A DNA stretch of 64,000 nucleotides from an uncultured Clostridia bacterium (GTDB lineage Bacteria; Bacillota; Clostridia; Lachnospirales; Lachnospiraceae), in the NCBI GenBank assembly GCA_947643415.1, contig CANRWA010000007.1, forward strand, positions 37,975 through 101,974, given 5' to 3'. This document shows positions 1 through 9,143 of this stretch, one piece after another. The notes under the pieces are model-generated. The model saw only the letters and a program-made list of their open reading frames with translations. It was not told the origin of the DNA and did not search any database. The position numbers were made by a program, and so were the translations under genes. The first letter of the stretch is position 1. Each line of letters begins with the position of its first letter.

Positions 1-1
1 G

Positions 2-574
<573 letters not shown>

Positions 575-581
575 GAATCGT

Positions 582-1250
582 GTGAGGAGGCGGAGATCCC
601 GTCGGGCTCCGCACAGGAAAGGTTTAATCCGCTGTGTCACCATTATAAGTGGCGCAGCGGTTTTTATCATTATCGTCTGTGTTATCTTCTCCTTTCTTTG
701 GAGGGATAAAAGGAAACAAGAGAAGATGAAGGTGTTGCCGCAGATAACCATACAGACGAAACTTTTGAAGCCAAATGAATATTCACGTCCACAGATTAAA
801 TTGAAGAAAGTGAGAGGTGTTGTAGTTCATTATACTGCGAATCCGGGTACAGATGCCATAGATAATCGAAATTACTTTAATAATCTCCCCGAGATCAATC
901 AGGGAAAGGAAAAGCCAACCTATGCCAGCAGCCATTTTGTTATTGGCCTTACTGGGCAGATTGTGCAATGTATCCCATTGGAAGAAATCGCCTATGCTTC
1001 TAAGGAACGGAATTCAGATACTATATCCATTGAATGCTGTCATCCGGATAAGACAGGAGAATTCAATAAAGCTACATATCAGGCTTTGTCAGAGTTAGTA
1101 ACTTATCTCTGTATCCAATATGACCTGGAGGCAGAGGATGTGATCCGTCACTATGATGTGACTGGGAAATTGTGTCCACTGTATTTTGTAGAGCATGAAG
1201 ATAAGTGGAACCAGTTCCGGTCAGAGATTGAAAACCAGTTGAGGAATTAG
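582..1250 (+). CDS. Membrane-anchored N-acetylmuramoyl-L-alanine amidase (Amidase_2 family)
   Basis: Probably cleaves the MurNAc-L-Ala bond of peptidoglycan outside the membrane. From the chosen start there is a short Arg-rich cytoplasmic tail, one membrane segment (about residues 18-36) and an Amidase_2 (T7 lysozyme/PGRP-like) domain. Zinc-ligand candidates are His in VVVHYTANPG, His in HYDVTGK, and Cys in the KLCP that follows; SSHFVIG is the usual second strand motif. The start is uncertain. An ATG at 528 would overlap guaB by 47 nt, while GTG 582 lies just after the guaB stop and gives the common Arg-rich-tail-plus-TM layout, so I prefer it. The substrate is inferred from the family only. 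Confidence 0.85.
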   Translation: MRRRRSRRAPHRKGLIRCVTIISGAAVFIIIVCVIFSFLWRDKRKQEKMKVLPQITIQTKLLKPNEYSRPQIKLKKVRGVVVHYTANPGTDAIDNRNYFNNLPEINQGKEKPTYASSHFVIGLTGQIVQCIPLEEIAYASKERNSDTISIECCHPDKTGEFNKATYQALSELVTYLCIQYDLEAEDVIRHYDVTGKLCPLYFVEHEDKWNQFRSEIENQLRN

Positions 1251-1276
1251 GGAGGATTCAAGTAGGCGTTGTTGAA

Positions 1277-2588
1277 CTATGTAGGGATATTCAATTTATT
1301 CATATACTGCTCCCTTTCCTCTTCCGGAATCTTTAAAGCAGTCATTGCCTGTTCTGGTGTCATATTAGTAGAGTCGATTAAATTTTTGAGAGACATAAGG
1401 ATGCCTTGGGATATCCCCTGAGATATTCCCTGTGACATGCCTTGAGACATGCCTTGGGATATCCCTTGAGATATACCTTCCCTGAGTCCTTCGCGTATAG
1501 CATTCATTTTTATAATCTGGCTGTAACTACCCATACTATTCACCTCCGTTTTTACTTTATCGGACATTATAATTCCAAATTCTTTTTCAAAAATATCTAT
1601 CTTTTCTGCTGCGCTCTTTTTCGATGAAAAGAAAATAGCAAGTAATCTGAGTAATCCGATGCATTGTTCATCATCTTCCTGTCCCAAACAGATCATAATT
1701 ACCGTGAGCAAATCGTAATTTTCCTTTTTTATGACAGATGTTCCGTATAGTTGATGTTCACCGAGACAGTAAAGATTGATACTGTTTTTCAAATATTTTG
1801 GGGGAGCTGTACAGATCCATATGCCATATACTTTCTCCAGTTTTTCATAGTGGCTGTTGCTGAAGACAGTTCCATATTGTGAGGATATCGCTCTGCACCC
1901 ATATATGCTGCGTTTGATTAGTGGGTAACCGGGATAGAAATCATTTTGGCTTTCTATGGTTATGTACATGTGGACGATTTTTTCTTTTATAGCTCAACGG
2001 CGCCAATTTGAACCCGTTTCTATCACTGCTATTTTGTGAATGCGTGCGTTAGTTTCAATCGCCGTAGCCACCGCTACGACTCATTCAACTGCCTTCGCAT
2101 TCGCAAAATAACAGTTTAGAAATCTCCGACCGTGGATGGTGGATTTTGGCGAAATACAAGGCTGGAGGACGCAGTCTTGCTGACGCAAGACAAGGACGAA
2201 AAACACAGTAGTTCGCCAAAATACGCCGTCCACGGCGGGCTCAAATTGGCGCCGTTGAGCTAAGTGGATGGATAACCTTAAAACTGATATCATAGGTAAT
2301 AGTTCCTTCCAAAATGGAATTGTTTTCGTTTCGAATGCCTGTGATAAATTCTTCCGGTTTTGGCACATCATCTTGATGGACAGGAACGGAATTTATGGAT
2401 GGATCTCCCTCTATGTAATGTTGTTCAATTTCCTGTAAACTGCAGTTCTTAAATTCTTCCACACAAGTTTTCAAAATCTGTGCAAGAATACTTCTATGAG
2501 AGAGGAGTTTTTTACATAATGCATCCAGTGAATTGTCCACAGTGTCAGACGTTTGTATCAATTTTGTGAGTAAATTGTTCTGTATCAT
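1277..2588 (-). pseudogene. PD-(D/E)XK (Rpn-type) transposase/nuclease gene, interrupted by a 269-bp TA-flanked element
   Basis: The two halves are at 2588-2262 (N-terminal, ~108 codons) and 1989-1277 (C-terminal). Together they resemble the Rpn recombination-promoting nuclease / PD-(D/E)XK transposase family. Signs are YDISFKVIHP, then ESQNDFYPGYPLIKRSIYG (the nuclease-core ESQ in place of the usual EAQ), ISSQYG, YGIWICTAPP and ENYDLLTVIMICLG. The C-terminal half carries seven GISQ/GMSQ-type four-residue repeats, common in this family. Removing the element between 1992 and 2260 and keeping one TA joins VIHP to LIKEKIVHMY with no frame change, so the insertion alone broke the gene. DNA cleavage is a family property; no product is expected from the present allele. 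Confidence 0.85.
1992..2260. mobile_element. 269-bp MITE-like element with 25-bp inverted ends and TA duplication
   Basis: The ends are near-perfect inverted repeats: left gctcaacggcgccaatttga, and the right end is its complement, about 24 of 25 matching. TA lies on both sides (1990-1991 and 2261-2262), as expected of Tc1/mariner-IS630-type integration. There is no transposase gene. The interior holds two more large inverted repeats, attttgtgaatgcg/cgcattcgcaaaat and ccgtggatggtggattttgg/ccaaaatacgccgtccacgg (imperfect), so the element can fold over most of its length. It sits inside the Rpn-type gene. Its ends match the 34-bp palindromes found elsewhere in the window. Confidence 0.85.
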
Positions 2589-2837
2589 TAATCTCCTTGT
2601 ATATATAGTAACACATCTTAAAAAGAATTTCTATATATAATAGAAAAAGTTTTATTTTTGCAGTTGGATGTACGATATTTTGGTTATTATCTTAGCAGAG
2701 AAACCAGGGAGGCGCTATGTTATATAGTAACAAAGTGAATTCAGGTTCTTTATGAAAAATGATGAAAATCGAGCGCATTGCGCTTTGAATAAAGAAAATA
2801 GGGCGTCCTGCGCTAAGGAATTGTTAAAAGTTCCCTA

Positions 2838-2883
2838 GTGTACTGACCTGTTCATTTAGCTGAAGATGAACAGGTCAATACAC
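2838..2883. mobile_element. 46-bp palindromic mini-element with IS630-like ends
   Basis: Palindrome gtgtactgacctgtt ... aacaggtcaatacac flanked by TA on both sides (2836-2837, 2884-2885). The end sequence matches the terminal repeats of the IS630-type element at 48226-49498, so this looks like a minimal non-autonomous derivative. It is nested in a larger inverted repeat (tgcgctaa at about 2808 and ttagcgca at about 2888). The rest of the gap 2589-2974 shows no gene, only AT-rich sequence and the terminator at 2914-2952. Confidence 0.75.
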
Positions 2884-2913
2884 TAGTTTAGCGCAGGTTG
2901 TACTAGTCCTATA

Positions 2914-2952
2914 GTTAAAAAAGTGGCCTTCCACTTTATGATGAAAGGCCAC
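2914..2952 (-). terminator. Rho-independent terminator after the dCMP deaminase gene
   Basis: Read on the minus strand: a 9-bp stem agtggcctt/aaggccact with a 13-nt loop, followed by a run of T. It lies about 22 nt after the stop of the deaminase gene. Confidence 0.85.
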
Positions 2953-2974
2953 TGGTTCTTGCTGTTGTAAAATA

Positions 2975-3457
2975 TCACAGAGAAAGATGAATATCATTTG
3001 TACCGTGTTCATATTGGCGGTAGGTGATACCTGCTGATTTCATCATGCGCTTAGCGGCAATGACAGATGGGGTATCCTGATATTTATCTTCCATGTAAAC
3101 AACCTCTTTGATCCCAGATTGAATCAATGCTTTTGTACACTCATTACAGGGGAAGAGTGTTGTGTAGATACGGGAACCATTTAGATTGGTTCCCGTATAG
3201 TTCAGGAGGGCATTCAGCTCCGCATGACAGACAAATAAGTATTTCGTGTCTAATGGGTCTTTGGCATCCCGTTCCCAGGGGTATTCATCATCGGAGCAGC
3301 CCTGTGGCATTCCATTGTAGCCAACAGAGAGTATCTTGTTGTCGTTCCCTACGATGCAGGCTCCGACGCTAGTATTAGGGTCTTTGCTCCTCATAGAAGA
3401 GAGCATGGCAATCCCCATAAAATATTGATCCCAGGAAAGGTAATTTTGCTTTTTCAC
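2975..3457 (-). CDS. dCMP/cytidine deaminase family protein (ComEB-like)
   Basis: Zinc-dependent deaminase of about 160 residues, the usual size for dCMP deaminase/ComE operon protein 2. The zinc site is clear: HAE in FVCHAELNALLN (His ligand and catalytic Glu) and PCNEC in TTLFPCNECTKAL (two Cys ligands). The N-terminal GxxSxxRSKDPNTSVGACIV segment is typical of the dCMP branch. It probably makes dUMP from dCMP for thymidylate synthesis. It starts 28 nt after the large GH43 gene on the same strand and has its own GGAGG site and terminator. No comEA or comEC lies beside it, so a competence role is not supported. Confidence 0.9.
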   Translation of the reverse strand: MKKQNYLSWDQYFMGIAMLSSMRSKDPNTSVGACIVGNDNKILSVGYNGMPQGCSDDEYPWERDAKDPLDTKYLFVCHAELNALLNYTGTNLNGSRIYTTLFPCNECTKALIQSGIKEVVYMEDKYQDTPSVIAAKRMMKSAGITYRQYEHGTNDIHLSL

Positions 3458-3485
3458 TGTTATCCCTCCATTTTTTAGGTATCGG

Positions 3486-6400
3486 CTATTTTACCGTAAT
3501 AGAAAGTTTTGCTTTCTTCTTCCCACATTTTACTGTAATGGTTGCTTTTCCTTTCTTCTTGGCTTTTACGACACCGAATTTATCAACGGAAGCGACACTC
3601 TTCTTCGAACTCTTATAGGTGACAGCGTCTGTTGTTTTCTTTGTCATGGTTTTAATGCCTACTGTGTAGGTCTTTCCCTTTTTCAGGCTTTTTTTCGTTG
3701 CTTTCAGTTTCAGTTTCTTGTTCTTCACTGCCTTTTTGGAAACCTTAACAGTAATCGTAGCTTTCTTTTTCGCATCTGTCTTGGATGTTGCCGTGATCTT
3801 AGCTGTACCTGCTGCTTTGGCTGTTACAACACCTTTGGAAGATACAGTGGCAACTTTCTTCTTGGAAGATTTCCAGGTCACAGCTTTACTGAACTTGCCT
3901 GTGCCTGTTACGGTAGCAGACAGTGTGACTTTTCCGCCTTTTTTCAGATATACTGTCTTGGTGCCTGGTTTCTGGTTTGCTGCTTTTACAGTTACTTTGC
4001 TTACTGTAGCAGTGTCTGTGGTAGGAGGATTTGTATTATTGGTATCATCCTTTTTTGGGTCTTCTTTTTTGGGATCGTCCTTCTTAGTATCTTCAGCAGG
4101 GAGAATTGAACTAACAGCATCTGGGTATGTGATATCCCCTTCGGAAAATACACTTGTGCTGGTAACTTTGTCAGGGTCAGGCTGAGGGTCTTCGGATGGT
4201 TTAGGAGTTTTTTCAGCAAACATAGCTTCTATTTCATCTTGCTGTAGTACTGTATCATAGATTTTAAACTCATCCAGAGAACCTTTAAATATATCATCCC
4301 ATGCGTTAATACCAAAGTAGACAGCAGTATTAGCCTGATTTAAGACATCGCTTGGAACAGTAGCAGAATTTTTTAATGTTCCATTAACATAGAGCTTTGC
4401 CGATGTACCTTCTACTGTGAAAACGACATGCTGCCACTCATTTGCTGTATAGGAGACTGGGGTCTGGCCTGCAGGTACATCATACCAGGCATTCGTAGAC
4501 TCATCTCTGGCCCAAATGCCACGGCCAAAAGATAAGTTGATCCAATATTGTGGAGTGAAAGTCCCTAATGCTAAAGTCGGACTCACTGTACTGTTTATTA
4601 CATCAGGTTTCATCCAGTAGGAAATGGAATAGTTATTATCAATTCCTGTACCATCATGAAGTTTTAATCCATATGAGCCATCCAGATAGACAGCTTTTCC
4701 ATCTATTCCATCTACATATTGATAAGTAACAGTTTTTGAATTCATGGTTTTGTCTACAGCAACAGCGTTGCCAGCTGAATCGTTAAAGTTAAAATTAACT
4801 GCTGGTGTTGAAGAGACCGAACCGGAAATTGCCTTTTTTATAATGACTGTGTAGGCTACACGTGGTTTTTTGTCTTCCGAATATACACAAAGAGAAGCTT
4901 TAGTATACATATCAGTTAATGGAACGGTGATAGTACCTTCATTTTTTATAACCTTTCCATCCAAAGTTACAAATCCTTTACTATCACTGGTAGTAGCAGT
5001 CAACTCTACAGAAACAGCAGAGCCAGTTACAGTACAGGCATAGGTGTGTCCTTCCTTTTCAATTTCCTGATCATTTATCTTAAGTGATGTCAGGTCATTG
5101 GCAGTACCCGGATTTTCCGGTGTAGAAGATGCTGGTGCATTATTCAGGTAAAAATCTGCGCTGGCATCACAATCAGCTAATGCCTTCACTACAAGACTGC
5201 CCCCGTCATCAAGGCAAAGGTAATATCCCTCTTTTGCCACGCTTTCAAAAGAAACAGCATTTTCGTTATCTGTCAGCCCCTTTACAGTGCGGAATGTCTG
5301 GGCTTTTGCAGTAGCCTCATCGGCGGTAAATGTTTTTCTGTCATCATTTGGATAATGGTAAATATGATCCTGTGCCAGAGAAACTGTATTATCATCATTT
5401 ACTGTCAAATACAATCCAGGTTTATTTTCGGATTGTATGGAAACATAAGATTCTTTAGACGGATCAGCTTTACCAGCTACGATTGCCCAGTTGGCATCTT
5501 GTTTTTTTGGCTGGAAATATGTTCCGACGTTAATATCAGTATATGGGTAGTCGCTATCAGCGCTGGAATTAGTAAAGCTTTCATGTGAGATAACATGTCC
5601 TGTATTAGTATAAAGAACATATGGAGTATCTCCGGTTATGCCAATAGCAGTTTCTGGAATCTCATATATGCTGCCATCTTTCTTAAAGTGTAATTCCGTT
5701 ATGCAGGCGGAACGGCGAGAACCTTTACCTCCCGGAAGAGAACCATTATGATAGACAAAGTAAGTCTTTCCTTTCCAGTCAAATATTGCTGGATGGTTGG
5801 TGTTAGCAGTAGCATTAGGAGGCATCAGTTTCTTTCCGAATTGTAATTTTCCATCCATCAGGTTGTCCGTTGTAGCGTATGCCATTTCTTCTCTCCAGCC
5901 CCAGGCATAGAAGAGATAGTATGGTCCGGCTGAATTACCATTTGTATCTTTGCGGCGGTAGATCCAAGGTGCTTCTGTAAACATCAGATCAGTAACATCT
6001 TTTTCAATGATATCTGCTGTTTTGGAAGTTGCTCCATTTGCCTGTACCCCAAATGTGATCTGACCATCCCCGTTTGTATCTTTTATGGAGATCATATCTT
6101 CATTTAATTCACAGACAAACAGTTTTCCATTTCCCCATGCAAGATAACGGTGCTCTACCCCCTGTGCATCTTTTTCTATCCATACAGTTGGGTCAATGTC
6201 GTTCCAATCACTGGTCTGTCCGGTAGTTAATGTTCCCTGAACCAGTGGTTTGCCGAGGTCTGTAAAAGGCCCGGTAGGACTGTTTGAAGTTGCTACACCA
6301 ATGGACTGTTTTCCGGATGAAGTACTGTCCCAGGTACAGTAGTAGAAGTAGTATTTTCCATTGTGTTTCTCAATCTGTCCAGCCCATGCGTCTGTACCAG

Positions 6401-6779
6401 TGTTTGCCCATGTAATGGAATTTTTGTCAGCGCTCATAATGGTGCCTTCGTGTTTCCATGTTCGCAGGTCTTTTGTGGAGAAACACTGCCAGTCAGGCAT
6501 ATAATATGGTTCATCATTGATACCGGCATCGCGCCCGACATACAGATAGACAGTATCTCCATCTACCAGTATGGAAGGATCTCCTCCATACAACAGATTT
6601 GTGCTGTCTGGGTATGTGCTTACGATTGGATTCGAGACCTGCGTTTTTGTGATCGTCGTCTCGACAGGTGTTACGGTGTCTGCTGCGTTTGCCTTGTCAG
6701 CGGACAGCAGAGAAACCGGAAAAGATGTCACAACAAGAGCTGCGGCTAGTATTCCGGCCAAAAGTTTGCTTTTTCGCAT
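3486..6779 (-). CDS. Secreted multi-domain glycoside hydrolase family 43 (arabinanase/arabinofuranosidase-like)
   Basis: Extracellular polysaccharide-degrading protein of 1097 residues. A Sec signal peptide covers about residues 1-32 (LLSADKANA). The GH43 five-blade domain spans about 60-400 with three acidic candidates: Asp67 in GGDPSI (base), Asp196 in NDIDPTVW (modulator) and Glu269 in FTEAPW (acid). A ricin/AbfB-like beta-trefoil region follows at about 430-550, a small beta-sandwich at about 560-655, a LamG-type concanavalin-like domain at about 660-845, a Pro/Lys/Asp linker, and two Big_2 Ig-like domains at the C-terminus. No LPXTG signal is present. Arabinan or arabinoxylan is the likely substrate, inferred from family and accessory domains. 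No sugar transporter or regulator lies nearby. Confidence 0.9.
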   Translation of the reverse strand: MRKSKLLAGILAAALVVTSFPVSLLSADKANAADTVTPVETTITKTQVSNPIVSTYPDSTNLLYGGDPSILVDGDTVYLYVGRDAGINDEPYYMPDWQCFSTKDLRTWKHEGTIMSADKNSITWANTGTDAWAGQIEKHNGKYYFYYCTWDSTSSGKQSIGVATSNSPTGPFTDLGKPLVQGTLTTGQTSDWNDIDPTVWIEKDAQGVEHRYLAWGNGKLFVCELNEDMISIKDTNGDGQITFGVQANGATSKTADIIEKDVTDLMFTEAPWIYRRKDTNGNSAGPYYLFYAWGWREEMAYATTDNLMDGKLQFGKKLMPPNATANTNHPAIFDWKGKTYFVYHNGSLPGGKGSRRSACITELHFKKDGSIYEIPETAIGITGDTPYVLYTNTGHVISHESFTNSSADSDYPYTDINVGTYFQPKKQDANWAIVAGKADPSKESYVSIQSENKPGLYLTVNDDNTVSLAQDHIYHYPNDDRKTFTADEATAKAQTFRTVKGLTDNENAVSFESVAKEGYYLCLDDGGSLVVKALADCDASADFYLNNAPASSTPENPGTANDLTSLKINDQEIEKEGHTYACTVTGSAVSVELTATTSDSKGFVTLDGKVIKNEGTITVPLTDMYTKASLCVYSEDKKPRVAYTVIIKKAISGSVSSTPAVNFNFNDSAGNAVAVDKTMNSKTVTYQYVDGIDGKAVYLDGSYGLKLHDGTGIDNNYSISYWMKPDVINSTVSPTLALGTFTPQYWINLSFGRGIWARDESTNAWYDVPAGQTPVSYTANEWQHVVFTVEGTSAKLYVNGTLKNSATVPSDVLNQANTAVYFGINAWDDIFKGSLDEFKIYDTVLQQDEIEAMFAEKTPKPSEDPQPDPDKVTSTSVFSEGDITYPDAVSSILPAEDTKKDDPKKEDPKKDDTNNTNPPTTDTATVSKVTVKAANQKPGTKTVYLKKGGKVTLSATVTGTGKFSKAVTWKSSKKKVATVSSKGVVTAKAAGTAKITATSKTDAKKKATITVKVSKKAVKNKKLKLKATKKSLKKGKTYTVGIKTMTKKTTDAVTYKSSKKSVASVDKFGVVKAKKKGKATITVKCGKKKAKLSITVK

Positions 6780-6910
6780 ATGTTCATGCTCCTTTCATTA
6801 TATATTAAAAATATGTTTTTTAATATTACTATTTTACTACAAAATAGACAAAAGGACAATGTGAAAATATGTTATTTTTGTTGATATTTTCTGTTTTTTC
6901 GTTTTTTGCA

Positions 6911-7187
6911 TATAAAAAAGGGCTGACTGAGAACTGCAGCCCTCTAAGAATTGCAAAGCGAATAAATTCGCTAAAGCGATTCTTGCTCCGCACAGGACGG
7001 AATTTCCTATATGGATTAGGGTGTCAAAAGGTCTGAATTTCCTTTGCAGGCCAATTTCCTCAATCTTGCACCACAATATCTATCAACGATGCGCCACATC
7101 GCCTCAAGATATTGTGGCACAATCTTGAAAAAATTTGCTCTGCAATGAAAATGGACCTTTTGACACCCTAATCCTATATGATAAAAA
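6911..7187. repeat. ~100-bp two-hairpin repeat (copy 1), split by a 162-bp insertion
   Basis: First hairpin gggctg...cagccc (6920-6942) and second hairpin aagaattgc...gcgattctt (6946-6984) with nested agcgaataaattcgct. The tail ccgcacaggacggaatttcc continues to 7012, where the 162-bp element interrupts it and it resumes at 7180. Related copies lie at 24352-24438 and 26958-27154. On the minus strand the first hairpin is followed by six T, so it may also act as a terminator. The whole 6780-7327 gap holds this repeat, the insertion, the rpsT terminator and the GH43 leader. Confidence 0.8.
7013..7174. mobile_element. 162-bp hairpin MITE with TATAT target duplication
   Basis: The ends are a perfect 21-bp inverted repeat beginning ggattagggtgtcaaaaggt. 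The element is flanked by tatat on both sides (7008-7012 and 7175-7179). The arms stay partly complementary toward the centre (caccacaatatct/agatattgtgg), so the whole element is one long imperfect hairpin with no ORF of its own. Comparing the host repeat with its other copies shows the uninterrupted sequence, which supports a real insertion. Confidence 0.85.
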
Positions 7188-7216
7188 AGAGGGGGAGTGT
7201 CCGAACACTCTCCCTC
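7182..7216 (-). terminator. Rho-independent terminator after rpsT
   Basis: Stem gagggggagtgt/acactctccctc (one mismatch) with a 4-nt loop. On the minus strand it is followed by tcttttttat, downstream of the rpsT stop. Confidence 0.8.
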
Positions 7217-7327
7217 ATAACAAATCATCTGATTTATTAAAAACTTCGACGGGTAGAATTGTAGTTGCAGTACGACTGCCCTCTACATGCTTATAAAAGT
7301 ATTCCATTACGGAAAACTGCCAGGTTT

Positions 7328-7591
7328 TTATGCCAGTTTATTTACTGCAATGGTCATTCTGGAAACTTTTCTTGCACAGGTATTTTTGTGGTAAATACCT
7401 TTCTTCGTAGCCTTGTCAAGTTCTGAAACAGCAGCTTTCAATGCAGCCTGTGCTGCATCTTTATCATTTGCAGCGATAGCAGCGTCTACTTTTTTGATCG
7501 CGGTCTTTACCTTGGAACGGATTGATTTGTTCCTAGCAGCTTTTTTTTCAGAGACAAGGATTCTTTTTTTCGCAGATTTAATATTTGCCAA
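7328..7591 (-). CDS. rpsT: 30S ribosomal protein S20
   Basis: Small basic helical protein of the 30S subunit body that binds 16S rRNA. The 87-residue product begins MANIKSAKKRI and has the family pattern of Lys/Ala-rich helices (SEKKAARNKSIRSKVKT, then KGIYHKNTCARKVSRM). The start is TTG at 7591: GGAGGTG lies 6 nt upstream, and the N-terminus then matches S20 exactly. A longer ATG reading from 7606 would place the ribosome site inside the gene. It sits head-to-head with gpr at a distance, a pairing common in Clostridia. Confidence 0.96.
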   Translation of the reverse strand: MANIKSAKKRILVSEKKAARNKSIRSKVKTAIKKVDAAIAANDKDAAQAALKAAVSELDKATKKGIYHKNTCARKVSRMTIAVNKLA

Positions 7592-7766
7592 TTCTAGCAC
7601 CTCCATCGTATATTGTTCAACATTACAATATGGTGTACTGCCCGGACACGGACGTCAGCACAAACACACTTATCTATCATAGTATATCTTGGATTTGATG
7701 TCAAGCATTTTCTGGAAAAGTTTTTTGCCTGTGCGCCTTCCTATTAATGTTCACTTTCTGGTTTTG

Positions 7767-7958
7767 TTATTCGTTGATTGTATCTATTGCTGTGAGGTTT
7801 ACGCCTAAACTTGTAAGCAATACCTTTAAAGAAATGTAATCTTTTTTCAGGCATTCATAAGTTTTTATCGCATTTTCACTTTTGGCGTTATTCATATGAT
7901 ACTGCACTTTTTGGAAATCGTTTATGGCCCTTTCGATAATTTCAGCATTATTTGGCAT
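7767..7958 (-). CDS. Small conserved protein of unknown function, 63 aa (paralogue of 16795-16986)
   Basis: I do not recognise a named family. The product starts MPNNAEIIERAINDFQ and ends LLTSLGVNLTAIDTINE. It should form two or three amphipathic helices; no signal peptide, membrane segment or cysteine is seen. GGAGGTGATACA precedes the ATG at 7958 perfectly, so that start is chosen over a longer reading from 7991. A paralogue on the plus strand at 16795-16986 shares about 60% of residues, including NAEII..A.NDFQKVQ and LLTSLGVNLT.ID, and has the same ribosome site. Two copies 9 kb apart flank the sporulation/regulatory block. The function is open. Confidence 0.75.
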   Translation of the reverse strand: MPNNAEIIERAINDFQKVQYHMNNAKSENAIKTYECLKKDYISLKVLLTSLGVNLTAIDTINE

Positions 7959-8142
7959 TGTATCACCTCCTAATTTTGCTTTGAAAAACAAGTTTTAAGT
8001 AGAATCAGCTTACTTTGAAACAGTATATTGATTGAGTTTAGTATACTATAATTTGGGCATAAAGTCTATTATAAACTTGAATCTGGAATAAAAAAGAATC
8101 ATAAAAAATATGTTTCTGCACATATTAGAAACGTAGCATGTT

Positions 8143-8162
8143 AGGAACTGTTAACAGTTCCT
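8143..8162. promoter_or_regulatory. 20-bp perfect palindrome upstream of gpr
   Basis: Sequence aggaactgttaacagttcct, centred 28 nt before the gpr start. It could be an operator or an RNA hairpin in the leader. A nearby catatta (8121-8127) resembles a forespore sigma -10 box, but I could not find a good -35, so the promoter is unproven. Confidence 0.5.
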
Positions 8163-8180
8163 TAGGAAGGATGTGAGGGA

Positions 8181-9089
8181 ATGTCAGAAAAGAGAACGGA
8201 TCTGGCATTGGAGGTAAGGGAGAGTTTTCCACGCAATCATGTGGAGGTTCAGGGGGTTGTCCTGGAGAAGAAAAGCTGTGCAGATGGGCAGGCAGAGATA
8301 ACGCTGGTGCAGATCCGTGATGATGCGGGAAGCAGGGCAATGAAGAAACCGAAGGGAACATATATTACCATTGAATCGGAACTTCTGCTGGATGAAGAGG
8401 CAGACAGAGAACCGCTGCTTTTGTGCATCTGTGAACAGTTGGAGAAGATGATAAAGGATATGAAACAGAAATGTGTTTTGATCGTAGGGCTGGGAAACAG
8501 GGAGGTGACTTCAGATTCCATCGGGCCAAAAGTAACGGAGCATCTTTTTATTACAAGGCATCTTCGGCAGGAGTTTGGGGAAGAGTTCATGGTGAAAAAT
8601 GAATATGGATGTGTCAGCGCCATTGCTCCGGGAGTCATGGCGCAGACTGGCATAGAAACAAGCGAGATACTGGAAAGTGTGGTCCATAAGACAAAACCAG
8701 ACCTTGTGATCGTGATCGATGCCCTTGCATCACGAAGTGTCAGGCGTCTCTGTACAACTGTGCAGATCACGGATACAGGGATTGCACCGGGGGCAGGAGT
8801 GGGCAACCGCCGCAGGGAGCTTACGAAAAAAACACTGGGAGTACCGGTGGTGGCAATTGGTGTGCCCACTGTGGTGGATGCAGAGACCATCATTGGAGAC
8901 CATTTGGAGAGTGTGCTGGAGAAACAGGGATATTCGGAGAATGAGATCGAACAGTTTTTAAAGGAAGTACTGACAAGAGAGACGGAGAATATCATGGTGA
9001 CACCAAAAAATATAGATGAATCAGTAAACCGGATCAGCCGCGACCTTGCGGATGTCTTGAACCATTGTTTTCAAAAAAAGGGATATTGA
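8181..9089 (+). CDS. gpr: Germination protease GPR
   Basis: Spore protease that degrades the DNA-protecting small acid-soluble proteins at germination, made as a zymogen in the forespore. The 302-residue product begins with the conserved RTDLALEVRE segment. It also has the family motifs VGLGNREVTSDSIGPKVT, EFMVKNEYGCVSAIAPGVMAQTG, VIVIDALASRSVRRLCTTVQ, PGAGVGNRR and VVAIGVPTVVDA. Length and order match GPR of Bacillus and Clostridium. It is followed 54 nt later by spoIIP, the usual gpr-spoIIP pair. The start is ATG 8181, 7 nt after ggaaggatgtgaggg. In the family, expression is by sigma F/G. Confidence 0.96.
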   Translation: MSEKRTDLALEVRESFPRNHVEVQGVVLEKKSCADGQAEITLVQIRDDAGSRAMKKPKGTYITIESELLLDEEADREPLLLCICEQLEKMIKDMKQKCVLIVGLGNREVTSDSIGPKVTEHLFITRHLRQEFGEEFMVKNEYGCVSAIAPGVMAQTGIETSEILESVVHKTKPDLVIVIDALASRSVRRLCTTVQITDTGIAPGAGVGNRRRELTKKTLGVPVVAIGVPTVVDAETIIGDHLESVLEKQGYSENEIEQFLKEVLTRETENIMVTPKNIDESVNRISRDLADVLNHCFQKKGY

Positions 9090-9143
9090 CAGGTAGAACA
9101 GCATATACTGGTACAACGTTACGGTAAGGGGGAAGTGGCAGCA

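Noticed and set aside
5129..5588. Plus-strand ORFs inside the GH43 gene
   Set aside because: They are shadows of the strongly supported minus-strand coding frame.
8249..8995. Long minus-strand ORF inside gpr
   Set aside because: It is a shadow frame of a well-supported gene with low-complexity composition (Ser/Thr-rich).
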